NCBI GenBank assembly: GCA_018287875.1
Contig: JAGVVL010000002.1
Span: 1,488,001 to 1,552,000, forward strand
Reading direction: 5' to 3'
Origin: Nigrospora sphaerica
Taxonomy: Eukaryota > Ascomycota > Sordariomycetes > Amphisphaeriales > Apiosporaceae
DNA length: 64,000 nucleotides
Under the pieces are notes generated by a model that was given only the letters and a program-made list of their open reading frames with translations, did not search any database and had not been told where the DNA came from. Positions 12,146 through 22,203 of the stretch are shown piece after piece. The first letter of the stretch is position 1; each line of letters begins with the position of its first letter. The position numbers were made by a program, and so were the translations under genes.

Positions 12146-12818
12146 TTAAGCATCCAGCTTGGCGGGGAAGTTACCGGCCTCCCTCTGCTCATCCCATCCT
12201 GTTGCTTCGTCAGTACCGCGGATGCCAAACATCAACTCAGGGGGCCAGGGAGCCGCATGGGCCCAGGAATCGCCAGATATGCATTAAACATCTAGGGCGC
12301 GACTGAAACTAGGAAACTTACGGTTGTACCAGCCGCTGGGGCACAGGGAGCGGTAAGCCAGGTAGAACTGCACTCGCATCAGCACAACAGACATCACCCA
12401 ACCCGGCCGGGGCAATAGGCCGTACCTGACGGCAGGGCTTGAAGTCCTCGCCCTTGGCGTTGATGCACTTGTGGTAGTCGACGTAGTTTTGCCAGCAGTG
12501 CTTGGTCTGGTTGACGTTGGGGAAACGAGCGTCGACACCTGTGGAGGCACGCATGCGTCAGAGGCATGCGAGACGGCGAGCGCGCGGGGGCACTGGGCTA
12601 CGGCGGCACGAACGGCGGCCCGGGTAGGTACCAAGGGTCCGGCGGGCTACCGAGACCCCGGGCGGTGGGTGAGGTGGTGCTTACCAGCTGTGACGAGCGT
12701 TAGCATGGGCGTCGGGCCATATCGTCTGAGGGCTTTTCCTTGGCCGTCGCCGGGGCAGCGGAGCCTACATACCAGTGACGAACTTGAAGGGCTTTGTCTC
12801 GCGCTCTTCGTCGGACAT
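12146..12818 (-). CDS. COX12: Cytochrome c oxidase subunit VIb (Cox12), with a 3-base micro-exon
   Basis: Proposed exons: 12818-12773, 12687-12685 (3 bases), 12538-12426, 12367-12322 and 12198-12146, giving 86 residues. Cox12 is a twin-CX9C-type intermembrane-space subunit of complex IV. Seen: VDARFPNVNQTKHCWQNYVDYHKC, cysteines C31-x9-C41 and C52-x10-C63, and the ending RWDEQREAGNFPAKLDA. Without the micro-exon, exon 1 (ending ACTG) joins GTGTCGAC and reads T-G-V-D; with CTG inserted it reads T-A-G-V-D. Homologues I know (yeast T-V-G-F-D, human T-A-P-F-D) have three residues between T and D, supporting the micro-exon. Both flanking introns (85 and 146 bases) have good signals: CTAAC then CACAG before it, GTAAGC after it. 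The last 17 residues lie in a separate exon that is easily missed. Confidence 0.92.
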
Positions 12819-13237
12819 TTTGGCGGTTTCGGTGGTGGGCGGGCGGGAGAGCTGTGTCGGGGCTGCGCAATGGCAAAATGTCGAGACGGGGTGAGGTAGA
12901 GGATGGTATGAGGAAGAGCAGTTCGGGCGGCCGAGCTATGGGATGGTTGTTGGACGTCCAATGGCAGGGAAGCGAATCATGGTTCGATGGGGCCCGGAAG
13001 TGGCGGCCTGAGGCACCAGCCACATCTGGTACCTTCGAACTCGGGCCCAAGGGCAACACAGCAGCTTCTGGCACGTCCAGTCTGCCGGCGGGCGGCTGTT
13101 GCTGGTGCCGAACAGAGAAGAGCTCCATCCGCCCAGCATAGGCTTTCTTCCACCAAAAGACTCAACGTTCGACAATCCACTCACGAACAGACCAATCTCC
13201 CCTCCACCACCCCCCATACCCATCCCATCCGCCCATC
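12819..13237. promoter_or_regulatory. Shared upstream region between COX12 and the B12D (MLRQ) gene, with a CCAAT box
   Basis: Only 419 bases separate the two divergent ATGs. A CCAAT element lies on the + strand at 12958-12962. In fungi, CCAAT boxes bind the HAP/CBC complex, which controls many respiratory genes; its use here is inferred. No gene is seen in the interval. Confidence 0.5.
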
Positions 13238-13787
13238 ATGTACGCCACGCGCGCTCTCCGAATGATGCCCACGAGACGCATGATGCGTGCTCCCCCGGTA
13301 AGTCGCCGCCCCCTTCGGGCAACTGTCTTCGCGCCCGCCGCGCGCCGATAGTGCTCGGGTCGAGCCGACGAATGTCATGACGTACACAGCTTGCTGACCA
13401 ACCGATGCTCCCAGGCTGAGGACCAGGCCGGTACGTCACCTTGCTACAATGCCTCCGTGAAGCCATTGGCATTTCCCGGGGTCATGCGCACCCTTGCCCC
13501 TTCTTCTTGAGGTCCTTGCGGCTGATGAAGAGCTCACCCTCCAGGCCACACCGTGTCGCAGCGCCTCCGAAAGCTCAAGAGCATCCCGGCTGAGCTGATT
13601 CCCCTTGGTATGTATCTCTTAGCACGCCTGGCTGTTCCCCTAAAGCTCATGCGCATCCCTAGGTGTTGTCGTCGGCTTCGCCGTGTTCGCTGCCGGCTAC
13701 TCGAGCTTCCGCAAGTTCTACGTCGACAAGAACCTGCGTCTCCAGCGCCAGAACCGCGCCCCCGAGCCCACCGAGGAGCACCACTAG
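13238..13787 (+). CDS. B12D / NADH-ubiquinone reductase MLRQ-type (NDUFA4-like) mitochondrial inner-membrane protein
   Basis: Four exons: 13238-13297, 13415-13430 (only 16 bases), 13545-13607 and 13663-13787 give 87 residues. Seen: a basic, Met/Arg-rich mitochondrial N-terminus, a short linker AEDQAGHTVSQRLRKLK, then IPAELIPLGVVVGFAVFAAGY, one transmembrane segment (about 43-62), then RKFYVDKNLRL and a polar tail. This is the B12D/MLRQ family layout. Its animal member NDUFA4 was first assigned to complex I and later to cytochrome c oxidase. The 16-base exon has acceptor CCCAG with branch CTGAC upstream and donor GTACGT, and is needed to keep frame. It is paired head-to-head with COX12, which suggests coordinated expression. 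Confidence 0.88.
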
Positions 13788-14083
13788 ATGCATCTTGTTG
13801 TCGCGCCGGAGCGAAGAAAGGACCTGCTGCGGTCATGAGACTGCATTGTACATATACCTCTAAGCGAAGAGCAGCAGGAGCAGCAGCAGCCGCCACCGCC
13901 GTCGCACCCAGGACAGCACACGCGGCGGGAGAATCAAAGTGTGGTATAGATCGCAACCTGTGGCCTGGTCACCAGGCTCATTCACTTCCCCCTCATCCGC
14001 CCCGAGAACAGCCGGTGGGGTAACGCCGTCGCTATGCAGAGAAGAAATAATACAAGGTGCCCTTATGTCTGTCCTTCGTCCCC

Positions 14084-14602
14084 TTACTCGGGTCTGGGCC
14101 CTTCGACGTCCAGCCCCTCGAGACCCTGCATGGGGTCGTCAGGCCGGTCGTCCACGCCCCTTTTGGCCGCCTCAGTGGCCGCCCTGTCTTCTTCGTCCAC
14201 GGCGTGCTCAGCAAGCCAGCTCTCCTGTAAAGCTCCGTTAGTCGTAGGTCCACGCGTAAGATGCGACCGGGGACACCGTACCTGCTGCCACAACGCCTTT
14301 TTGCTGCCCAGGCCCTCGTCAGCGCTCTTGGGCGGCTTGGCCGCTGAGACCTTGAGAACACGGCCGAAGAACTCGGACTGGTCCATGTTGTCTATGGCCT
14401 CCTTGGCGTCCTCGGCGTCCTCGTACTCAACATAGGCGAAGCCACGGTGGGGTTCCACGGCGTCGGGCTTGTCATTCTTGGGCAGGGACACGTCGGCAAT
14501 CTCGCCAAAGGGAATGAAGGCATCGTGCAGGCTGGCCTGGTTGACGACAGGGGCCAGGCCTCCCACGTAAACGGTGGCCTTCCAGCGGGCGGAGTCGGTC
14601 AT
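14084..14602 (-). CDS. RRM protein of the PPIE (cyclophilin E) RRM type, without an isomerase domain
   Basis: Two exons, 14602-14282 and 14224-14084, give 153 residues. An RNA recognition motif covers about residues 9-87 with RNP2 VYVGGL (11-16) and RNP1 RGFAYVEY (53-60). The segment LHDAFIPFGEIADVSLP and the DNMDQSEFFGRVLKV stretch closely resemble the N-terminal RRM of human PPIE. The cyclophilin domain is absent: the rest is a short acidic tail ending EGLDVEGPRPE. A nuclear role in RNA binding or splicing is likely by family. The 57-base intron (14281-14225) is a multiple of three and has no in-frame stop, so retaining it adds 19 residues. The first ATG of the RRM was chosen; an upstream in-frame ATG extends into unrelated sequence. 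It converges with the B12D gene (296-base gap). Confidence 0.88.
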   Translation of the reverse strand: MTDSARWKATVYVGGLAPVVNQASLHDAFIPFGEIADVSLPKNDKPDAVEPHRGFAYVEYEDAEDAKEAIDNMDQSEFFGRVLKVSAAKPPKSADEGLGSKKALWQQVRCPRSHLTRGPTTNGALQESWLAEHAVDEEDRAATEAAKRGVDDRPDDPMQGLEGLDVEGPRPE

Positions 14603-15309
14603 GGTGGGTGGATGGTGGTGATGGCGACAGCGCAGTGAAGAGCCGTGTTGAGGAGTCGCAGCACCAGATCTGAAAATGCGTCGGATGGGTACAGCCTCGC
14701 TCACCAGCCATAGCCGGGCCCGGCCAAGGCAAGAGGAAACGGAGCCGACCTGCGTATAGGCGTGAAAAGCGACGCCACTTCCCACGTGGGGCATTGGTGG
14801 CCCGTGCATGCGCCTACCCATCGAATGAGGTAAGGGATCCCGCCAGTGAGGGAAGGAACAGATGTACAGTTCCAGCTACGCTACTGTGTACAGCACCGGC
14901 AAGAGAGACCCTGGCCTGGCCTGATGGGCACTGACTGCCACTGCCACCGTCCCAGCTCGTCTCCCGCCTGTACCAGTAAGTGGCTACGGTAGCTACGCCT
15001 GATCTTAGGCCGCGACTGGATGAGCTGGCCTTTGGCGAGATCGACCTCGACCATCTACACAAACACCACGAAACACCCAATTCGGCACCGAGGGACCTCT
15101 ATTCTTCCTCTCTCCCTCTCCCCTGCCTCCCCCTTCCTCCCCTCCACACTAGCCGGTCTAGGCGGCTCAATGCCAGCAACCGCAGCTACCGCTTCGTCAC
15201 GCTGCCCCTTCTGAGCCTCCCGCCTCTTCCCCCGTATCAAGACCCCACTGCCGGTTGTTGACTCGGGAACTCTGTTGCTCTGCCCCGGACCTCGGAGACT
15301 ACAACCATC
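14603..15309. promoter_or_regulatory. Shared upstream region between the RRM gene and SEC31
   Basis: 707 bases between divergent ATGs, with CT-rich stretches just before SEC31 (about 15090-15250), typical of fungal 5' UTRs. No gene is seen. Confidence 0.45.
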
Positions 15310-18300
15310 ATGGTTCGCCTGCGGGAGATCTCGCGCACCGCGGCCTTTGCCTGGTCGCCCGGCCCCGGGAAACCCCTGGTTGTTACGGGCACGCGGGCTG
15401 GCGCTGTCGACGCCGACTTCTCGGACGAGACCAAGCTCGAGCTGTGGGATCTCAGCCTGGACAGCCAGGAGCAGGGTCTTGAACTGCAGCCCATTGCCTC
15501 GCTCGACGCCGATTCGAGGTTCTTCGACATCGCCTGGGGCCCCGCCACCGAGGACTTCCCCCAGGGCGTCATCGCCGGTGCGCTCGAGAACGGTTCGCTC
15601 GACCTCTGGGATGCCGAGAAGCTGATCGCTGGCGCCACCGACGCCTTGATCGCCCGCACCACCAAGCACACTGGCCCCATCAAGTCCCTCCAGTTCAACC
15701 CCCTGCGCCCCCAGATCCTGGCGACGGCCGGTGCCAAGGGCGAGCTCTTCATCTACGATGTCAACGACCCCTCGAACGCCTTCCGACTCGGTACCGCCGC
15801 CGCGCACGACCTGGAATGCGTGGCCTGGAACAGGAAGGTCTCGCACATTTTGGCCACGGGCAGCAATGGCGGCTTCGTTACTGTTTGGGACCTGAAGACG
15901 AAAAAGTCGTCCCTGACACTCAACAACAACCGGAAGCCCGTCAGCGCCATCGCGTGGGACCCCAACAACTCGACCAAGCTGATGACAGCCACCCACGATG
16001 ACCTGACCCCCGTCATCTTGCTGTGGAACCTTCGAAACTCCAACGCCCCCGAGCGGACGCTGCAGGGCCACGAGCAAGGCGTGTTGTCTCTGTCGTGGTG
16101 CCAGCAGGACGACGAACTGCTGCTTTCCTGCGGCAAAGACAACCGGACTCTGATATGGAACCCTCAGACGGGCGAGCGCTATGGCGAGTTCCCCGAGGTC
16201 ACCAACTGGACCTTTTTGACGCGCTTCCACCCCCACAACCCGAACCTGTCGGCCACGGCCTCGTTCGACGGCAAGATCACCATCCAGACGCTGCAGAACA
16301 CAAATCCCGCCGCCGTACAACACACAACCCAGAACAACCTGGACGGCGAGGACTTCTTCACGCAGGCCCAGACACAGCCGCAAGGGGCCGCCTTCACCCT
16401 CCCCAAGGCCCCCAAGTGGCTGGAGCGACCAGTTGGTGCTTCTTTTGGGTTCGGCGGCAAGCTCATCACCTTCAAGCCCGCCACGACACAGCCTGGCCAG
16501 CCCCGGTCCTCCCATCTGCGCATTTCGCAGTTCACCGTCGACTCGGACATCGGCACCGCCACCGAAAAATTCGAGGAGTCTCTCAAATCGGGGAATCTGA
16601 CGGCCATCTGCGAATCGCACAAAGAGCAGGCCAAGACGGACGAGGAGAAGGCCGAATGGTCTGTTATGGAGACGCTCCTAGCCGACAGACCTCGGCAGCG
16701 CATCGTGGAACACCTGGGATTCTCGTCTTCGGATGACGAGGAGGAGACGAACGGCGTGACTGACGAGACGGCCGAGGCCAAGGGGGCTGAGCCCGCCAAG
16801 GGCCACAAAAAGAACCGCCTATCGACCTTCTTCTCGGAAGGTGCCGAGGGCGAGGGTGATGATTTCTTAGCCAGCTTATCGGCCACCAAGGGCGCCAAGA
16901 CGGACAACCCTTTCCATCTGTTCAGTGAGAGCGATTCGGAAGTCGAGAAGCAGATCACCAAGGCCCTGATGTTGGGTCAGTTTGAGAAGGCCACCATGGT
17001 CTGCCTGAAGGAGAAGCGCATGGCCGACGCCTTTATGATTGCCAACTGTGGCGGCAAAGAGCTGATGGACAAGGTCCAGGCCGCCTACATCTCGCAGAAG
17101 GAAGGCATGCCTAGCTACCTACGTCTCCTCGGGTCTGTTATTGTCAAGAACTTGTGGGACGTGGTCTACAATGCCGACTTGGCAGACTGGAAGGAGACGA
17201 TGGTTACGCTCTGCACCTTTGCCGATCCGAGCGAGTTCCCCGACCTCTGCGAGGCGCTGGGCGACCGCATCTTCGAGACGGGCAACCGGCAGGATGCCGC
17301 CTTCTGCTTCTTGGTCGGATCCAAGCTGGAGAAGGTCGTCGGCATCTGGATTGCAGAGCTCGAGGAGGCGGAGAAGGCCGGAATGGCCGAGGGCAGTGAC
17401 ACCACCTTTTCCGTGCACGCCCGGAGCCTGCAGCACTTCATCGAAAAGGTTACCATCTTCCGTCAGGTGGCCAAGTTCGAGGACACCGAGACGCAGCTGG
17501 ACTCGGGCTGGAAGCTCGCCGCTCTGTACGACAAGTACACTGAGTACGCCGATATCGTGGCCGCCCATGGACAGCTGGGCGTCGCGCAGAAGTACCTCGA
17601 CCTGCTTCCGCAAAAGTATCCCGCCGCCGACATCGCGCGCAGCCGAATCCAGCAGGCGACGCAGAAGAAGCCGGCCGCCCAGCCGGCCGCTATCAACACA
17701 CGTGCGGTTCCGCGCGCGCCCACGGCGGCCTACCAGGCCTCCATGCCCGCCCAGCCCCCAGTCACCAACCCGTACGTGAACACGGCCGGCTCGACCCCGG
17801 TCTCGAACCCGTACGTGAACCCCAACGTCCCGCCGCCCGCGGCGAACCCCTACCAGCCGCCGATAGTCAGCAACCCCTATGCACCCACGTCCGGATTCCA
17901 GCCCACGCCTCCCCCTCCTCAGAACATGGGCTATGCGCCTCCGGGCGGTGGCTACAACGCGCCCCCTCCCAACTTTGGCCCGCCCAAGACCACCACGGCG
18001 CCACCCCCGCCCCGGAACAAGGATGTCGGCCAGTGGAACGACGTGCCCATGGTGACGCGCGTGCCCCCGCGGCGAAACACGCCCAGCGCCAACGTTGTGA
18101 CGTCTCCGTTCTCGGCCCAGACGACCACTGGGCCGCCACCGCCGCAAAACCCTTATGGAAGGGGAACCGGCACACCGCCGCCGCCGCCCAAGGGTCCCGC
18201 ACCTCCGCGCGTCATGTCGCCCCTGAGCGGTCCGCCGCAGGCCGGCCAGATGGTGCCACCGCCTCCTGGGTCTTCAGCTGCCAGCCAGTATGCACCACAG

Positions 18301-19141
18301 GGCACCCCCACCGGCGGTTCGGTGCCGCCCCCTCCCATGAGCAATGTGGTTCCGCGGACCGCGTCACCCTATGGCGCGCCGCCCGCCGCTGCACCCCCGT
18401 CTAACCGCTACGCGCCAGCGCCAACGTCGCAGAGCATGCAGCCGCCCCCGCCTGCGGGCATGGCCCCCCCGCCCGGTAACCGGCCGCCCGCGAACCCGTA
18501 CTCCCCGGCTCCGCAAGGCTCGCCGGCGCCCAACCCGTATGCCCCTTCGCCGTACGCAGCCCCGGCGCAGCAACAGGGTCCTCTCACCGGTCCGCCTCCT
18601 ATGGGAGGCCCCCCCATGAGCGGACCTCCTATGGGCGGGCCTCCGATGGGCGGGCCGCCGCGTGCCACACAGTCATCCGCTGCGCCCCCGCCTCAAGCCG
18701 CGCCACCCAAAGCCAAGCATCCCGCGGGTGACCGCTCGCACATCCCGCCTAATGCCCAGCCCCTCGTGGAGGTCTTGAGTCGGGATATGCAACGTGTGGC
18801 CGCCAAAGCGCCGGCTTCTTTTGCTGCCCAGGTCAAAGACACGCAGAAGCGTATCAACATCTTATTTGACCATCTTAACAACGAGGAACTCGTCAAGCCC
18901 GACACTATCGAGCAGCTTTCGCTCCTGGCCCAGGCCCTGGACGCCAAGAACTACTCCGAGGCCCAGCGACTGCAGGTTCAAATCCAGACGGACAAGATGG
19001 AAGAGTGTGGCAACTGGATGGTAAGCTTCTCCCCCTCTCCATCTCACCTTATGCTCCGCCGGGCTGGAGATTTGACCATAGCTAACGGTTGGGCAGGTTG
19101 GTGTTAAGCGCCTTGTATCGATGAGCAAGGCCACCCCGTAA
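15310..19141 (+). CDS. SEC31: COPII coat protein Sec31 (outer-coat scaffold)
   Basis: Two exons, 15310-19020 and 19097-19141, give 1251 residues. Sec31 with Sec13 forms the outer cage of COPII vesicles at ER exit sites and stimulates the Sar1 GTPase cycle. Seen: an N-terminal WD40 propeller (about 1-390; repeats such as HTGPIKSLQFNPLRPQILAT and GHEQGVLSLSWCQQDDELLLSCGKD), an acidic linker, a helical region (about 540-790; QFEKATMVCLKEKRMADAFMIA, then ADPSEFPDLCEALGDR), a long Pro/Gly-rich disordered stretch (about 795-1155), and a helical C-terminus resembling the Sec31/SRA1 domain. The final 76-base intron (GTAAGC, branch CTAAC, acceptor GGCAG) gives the end NWMVGVKRLVSMSKATP. Retention would replace this with 28 unrelated residues. 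Confidence 0.95.
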
Positions 19142-19758
19142 ATAGTTCGATACAGCATGAGAGTGGACGGGAAACAGCGAACGTTGATGTTGATGACGCA
19201 ATGAAGGGCAGAGAAAACAGCGTATGGGTCCAGCACCCAGTTTCCGATGACGTAGAAACGCATGGTTTGTGCAACACCATGTTAGAATTCAAGCACTTGT
19301 GCGATTGCCTACGTAGATGTCATTGCGTGATCTCCGATCGATGTCCCACTACCTAGTCGATGGACGCTGCCATCTTCACCCTCAAGGCAAGTAAGTCATG
19401 GGGTATCCATACATCCTCTGCTCCTGTGCACGTTGACTTCCTCCGTCGACGGCAACCCACAACACTAAGTTTGACGCGAGGCCAAGTTGCCATGCATGGA
19501 TCAGTCGCCACCTCTCCTTTGACTACTCGCCGAAGCGATGGCTCAGTGGCTCCTCATCTTGCCGAGGCTGGTGCGCGTCTCGGCAACACACGACGGCGAC
19601 TGCACACTGGGCCAGGAAGACCATGTTCTCGCCGGCTTGCGGGTAGTGGGAGATTTCGCCAGCTATCCGGAATTCACGTGCTGCTCCTCGGGCATCGAAC
19701 GGCGCCGGCCCAGCGTGCACGAACTGCGGTGCAACAGGCCATGTATGTCTGTGGGTCA
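19142..19758. other. Intergenic region between the 3' ends of SEC31 and UTP7
   Basis: 617 bases between convergent genes; it holds 3' UTRs and terminator regions. No gene is recognised. Confidence 0.6.
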
Positions 19759-21663
19759 TTACTGCTCCTTTTTGGCGAAGCGGCCCAGGGCCGGGCCGAG
19801 CTCGGCGGACTTCTCGGCCTGGCGCTCCTTGTTCTGGGCCTGCTGCTCCTTCCACAGTTCCTCGACCTTCATGCGCTTCTCGTCGATGATGTTGTTCTTG
19901 GCGCGCTGCTTGCGCAGGTACTTGCGCAGGGCGCTGTTCTTGCCGCGGGCGCGGTTGCGGATCTCGGTCTCGACATCGACGGGCTTGGCGTCGAGGTCGC
20001 GCTCGGCGCGGCGCTGGGCGTCGGAGCGCAGGTCCAGGTTGCCGATGAAGTCGGGCTGCAGCGAAATCATCTCGGGCTGCAGCTTGTTGAGCAGGCCCTT
20101 GACCTCGGTCTCGCGGCGCTGCTTGACCGTCTCGTACGGGTTCACCTCGAGCGCGTCGAAGTTGGCCTCGCCCGCGCCCGGCACCAGCGCCGACGAGAAG
20201 CCCGAGTCGTGCGACACGCCCAACACGTCCTCGAACGGGCAATAGCGCACGCGCTCGACCACGTTGCCCTCGCCGCCCCACGTCATGTAGGGGCTGTCGA
20301 CCTTGATCTGGTCCTTGCGGTGCTTCACGAAGAGGTCTTTCCACATGGTCACCGACGTCGACCAGCCCACCGCCGTGACACCTTTGTCCGAGATGGACAG
20401 CGAGGACGCCGGCGCCCGCGTAAAGTAGTTGTTGACCTCGCGGAACATGCGGATGTCCCACACAGACATTTTTCTCTCCTGGCCGCACGACACCATGTAC
20501 CGGCCCTCGCGGTCCACGGCGATGGATCGCACGGGGCCCTTGTGCGCCAGCAGCTTCACCAGCGGCTCCGTGCTATTTGGCGACCACAGTTGTACGGTAC
20601 CGTTGTGGTGACCCGTGTGTATTATGGCGTTCCAGGGGTTCTGGCACATAGCCGTGGGCTGGCCGAGTTTGGTCGGGATCTCGGACACGAGCTGACCAGT
20701 TGAGGTGTCGGTGTATTTGAGCCACCCCGTCAAGCCCTGCAACGCTGGTCAGCATGCCCCGAAGCTACGATGTGCGGCGGGGTGACTTACAAGGGTGGTA
20801 AGTAGGTAGTGGTAAGGGAGAAACTCCATGTGCGATACTTCCTGTAGGGAACGCAGCGTATGTAATTCCACGCCCTGGGCTGGGACGAGGTCAGTGGACA
20901 GGCCGATGGTCGGGGGCGCGAAGCTGGCTCACCATCGTATATGTACACCTGCTTCTTTTGGCTCACGGCGAAGTACTGCAAGAGCAACGTGTCAGGAATG
21001 TAAGGCATAGAGGCTGCCATGGGGCGCGACTTACTTGAGTGTTGTGGAGGTATTTGACACAGCGGACCTTCTCGCCCAATTGCAGCTCGCAGCCCAGCCT
21101 GTATCGATCGTCAGCATGAGAAAGGGGCCGCGGAGCGGCGGAACGACGTACTTGCCCTGGCGCCAGTCCATTGTCGCAATATGTCCCTTGGCGCCGCCCA
21201 GGAGTAGCATCCGGCCAGTGCGGTCGTAGTCGAAGTCGTACGGGCCCAGTTGGTCCAGCTTCAGGTCAAACTTCTTGTTGCTGGTCTCTTGCGACACGCT
21301 CTCCTCGATTTCGTTCTGTGTCACGCGCCACGTCCTCTCCATCTCGTTTTCGGGCTCGAGGAAGCCCGACTCGCCCTCCAGCAGGATCTCGGCATCCTTG
21401 GCCTTGATTGCGGCATCCTTGTACTTGTTCTCGAGGGCTTTGAGGTTGCTCCGCAGCTTCTTGTCCTTGATGTGCTTAACGTTGATCTGGTTGCCTCGGC
21501 CGTAGTCGCGCTGAGCCTGCCGGTGCCGTCGTTGCTTCTCGAGCTCGTGTTTCGGTACAAGGCCCGTCCGCGCGCGCTTGACCGTCACGGCGCCGTTGTC
21601 GTGGGCCTTGGCCGAGGGGCGCGTGGCGACCTCGAGGTCGTCGACATCCATGGTGTTGGACAT
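19759..21663 (-). CDS. UTP7: U3 snoRNP-associated WD-repeat protein Utp7 (WDR46/BING4)
   Basis: Five exons: 21663-21152, 21098-21035, 20975-20933, 20879-20791 and 20736-19759 give 561 residues. Utp7 belongs to the small-subunit processome in the nucleolus and is needed for 18S rRNA maturation. Seen: a basic coiled N-terminus (KHIKDKKLRSNLKALENKYKDAA), WD repeats (GPYDFDYDRTGRMLLLGGAKG, then NPWNAIIHTGHHNGTVQLWSP), the GWLKYTDTSTGQLVSEI block, and the BING4CT domain at about 385-465 (GVSHDSGFSSALVPGAGEANFDALEVNPYET, shown here in part). The C-terminus is basic and ends FAKKEQ. The acceptor for exon 4 is the first of two nearby AGs (CCCAG|CCCAG|G); only the first keeps frame (DAQGVELHTL). It is divergent from TSR1. 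Confidence 0.94.
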
Positions 21664-22203
21664 GGCGGGTTAGCGCACCGCGTGCCCTGGTCGCCAAGAG
21701 GTCGGAGTAGACAATAGGAGATCGCAGGTGGTCAATCCGCCCGTCTTTCCGACTCGTGTGTGCCGAGCGCGTGTGTCTCTCGGTCTCGTGTCCGTTTGCC
21801 TGGGTGCGTCTGCACGTGAGTCTGTCACTCCGTCAGTTCGTCTGCCTCCAGCACTGAGAGGGATCCGCGCCCAACCCGCCATAGAAAAAGTTCAGAAATT
21901 CAAGCACAGGGCGTCCGATAAGCCCGATAGCGTTTAGTTCCAGTGGGGCGGGCCACAGGATGGGGACTCGACAGGGGTCTTTATCGCCGATAAGATCGAT
22001 AGCACAAAAATTTCAAGAACGAATGCCCCTCCTTTCGAACCGAAATTGCGGGATGCGCTGAGAGAAAGTCGATTTGCGGTGCGACCAGACAGAACGTCGG
22101 CACGAGAAACAACCCGTTCCACGCCTCACGATACACCCCCGTACCCGTCAATCTGGCGTCGCATTCACTCCCTTTCCGTTTCAAAGCAGGCGGAGACGGC
22201 AAG
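21664..22203. promoter_or_regulatory. Shared upstream region between UTP7 and TSR1, with an RRPE-like motif
   Basis: 540 bases separate two ribosome-biogenesis genes. AAAAATTT at 22006-22013 matches the core of the ribosomal RNA processing element (RRPE) known from yeast ribosome-biogenesis promoters. I found no clear PAC motif (GATGAG) nearby. Function is inferred from position and motif only. Confidence 0.45.

Noticed and set aside
12688..12772. Treating the whole 12772-12539 interval of COX12 as one intron
   Set aside because: It keeps frame but gives one residue too few in a conserved spacing and ignores strong internal acceptor, donor and branch signals.
15055..16620. 521-codon ORF antisense to SEC31
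   Set aside because: It lies fully opposite a well-supported WD40 region; its composition mirrors GC-rich third positions and it has no domain.
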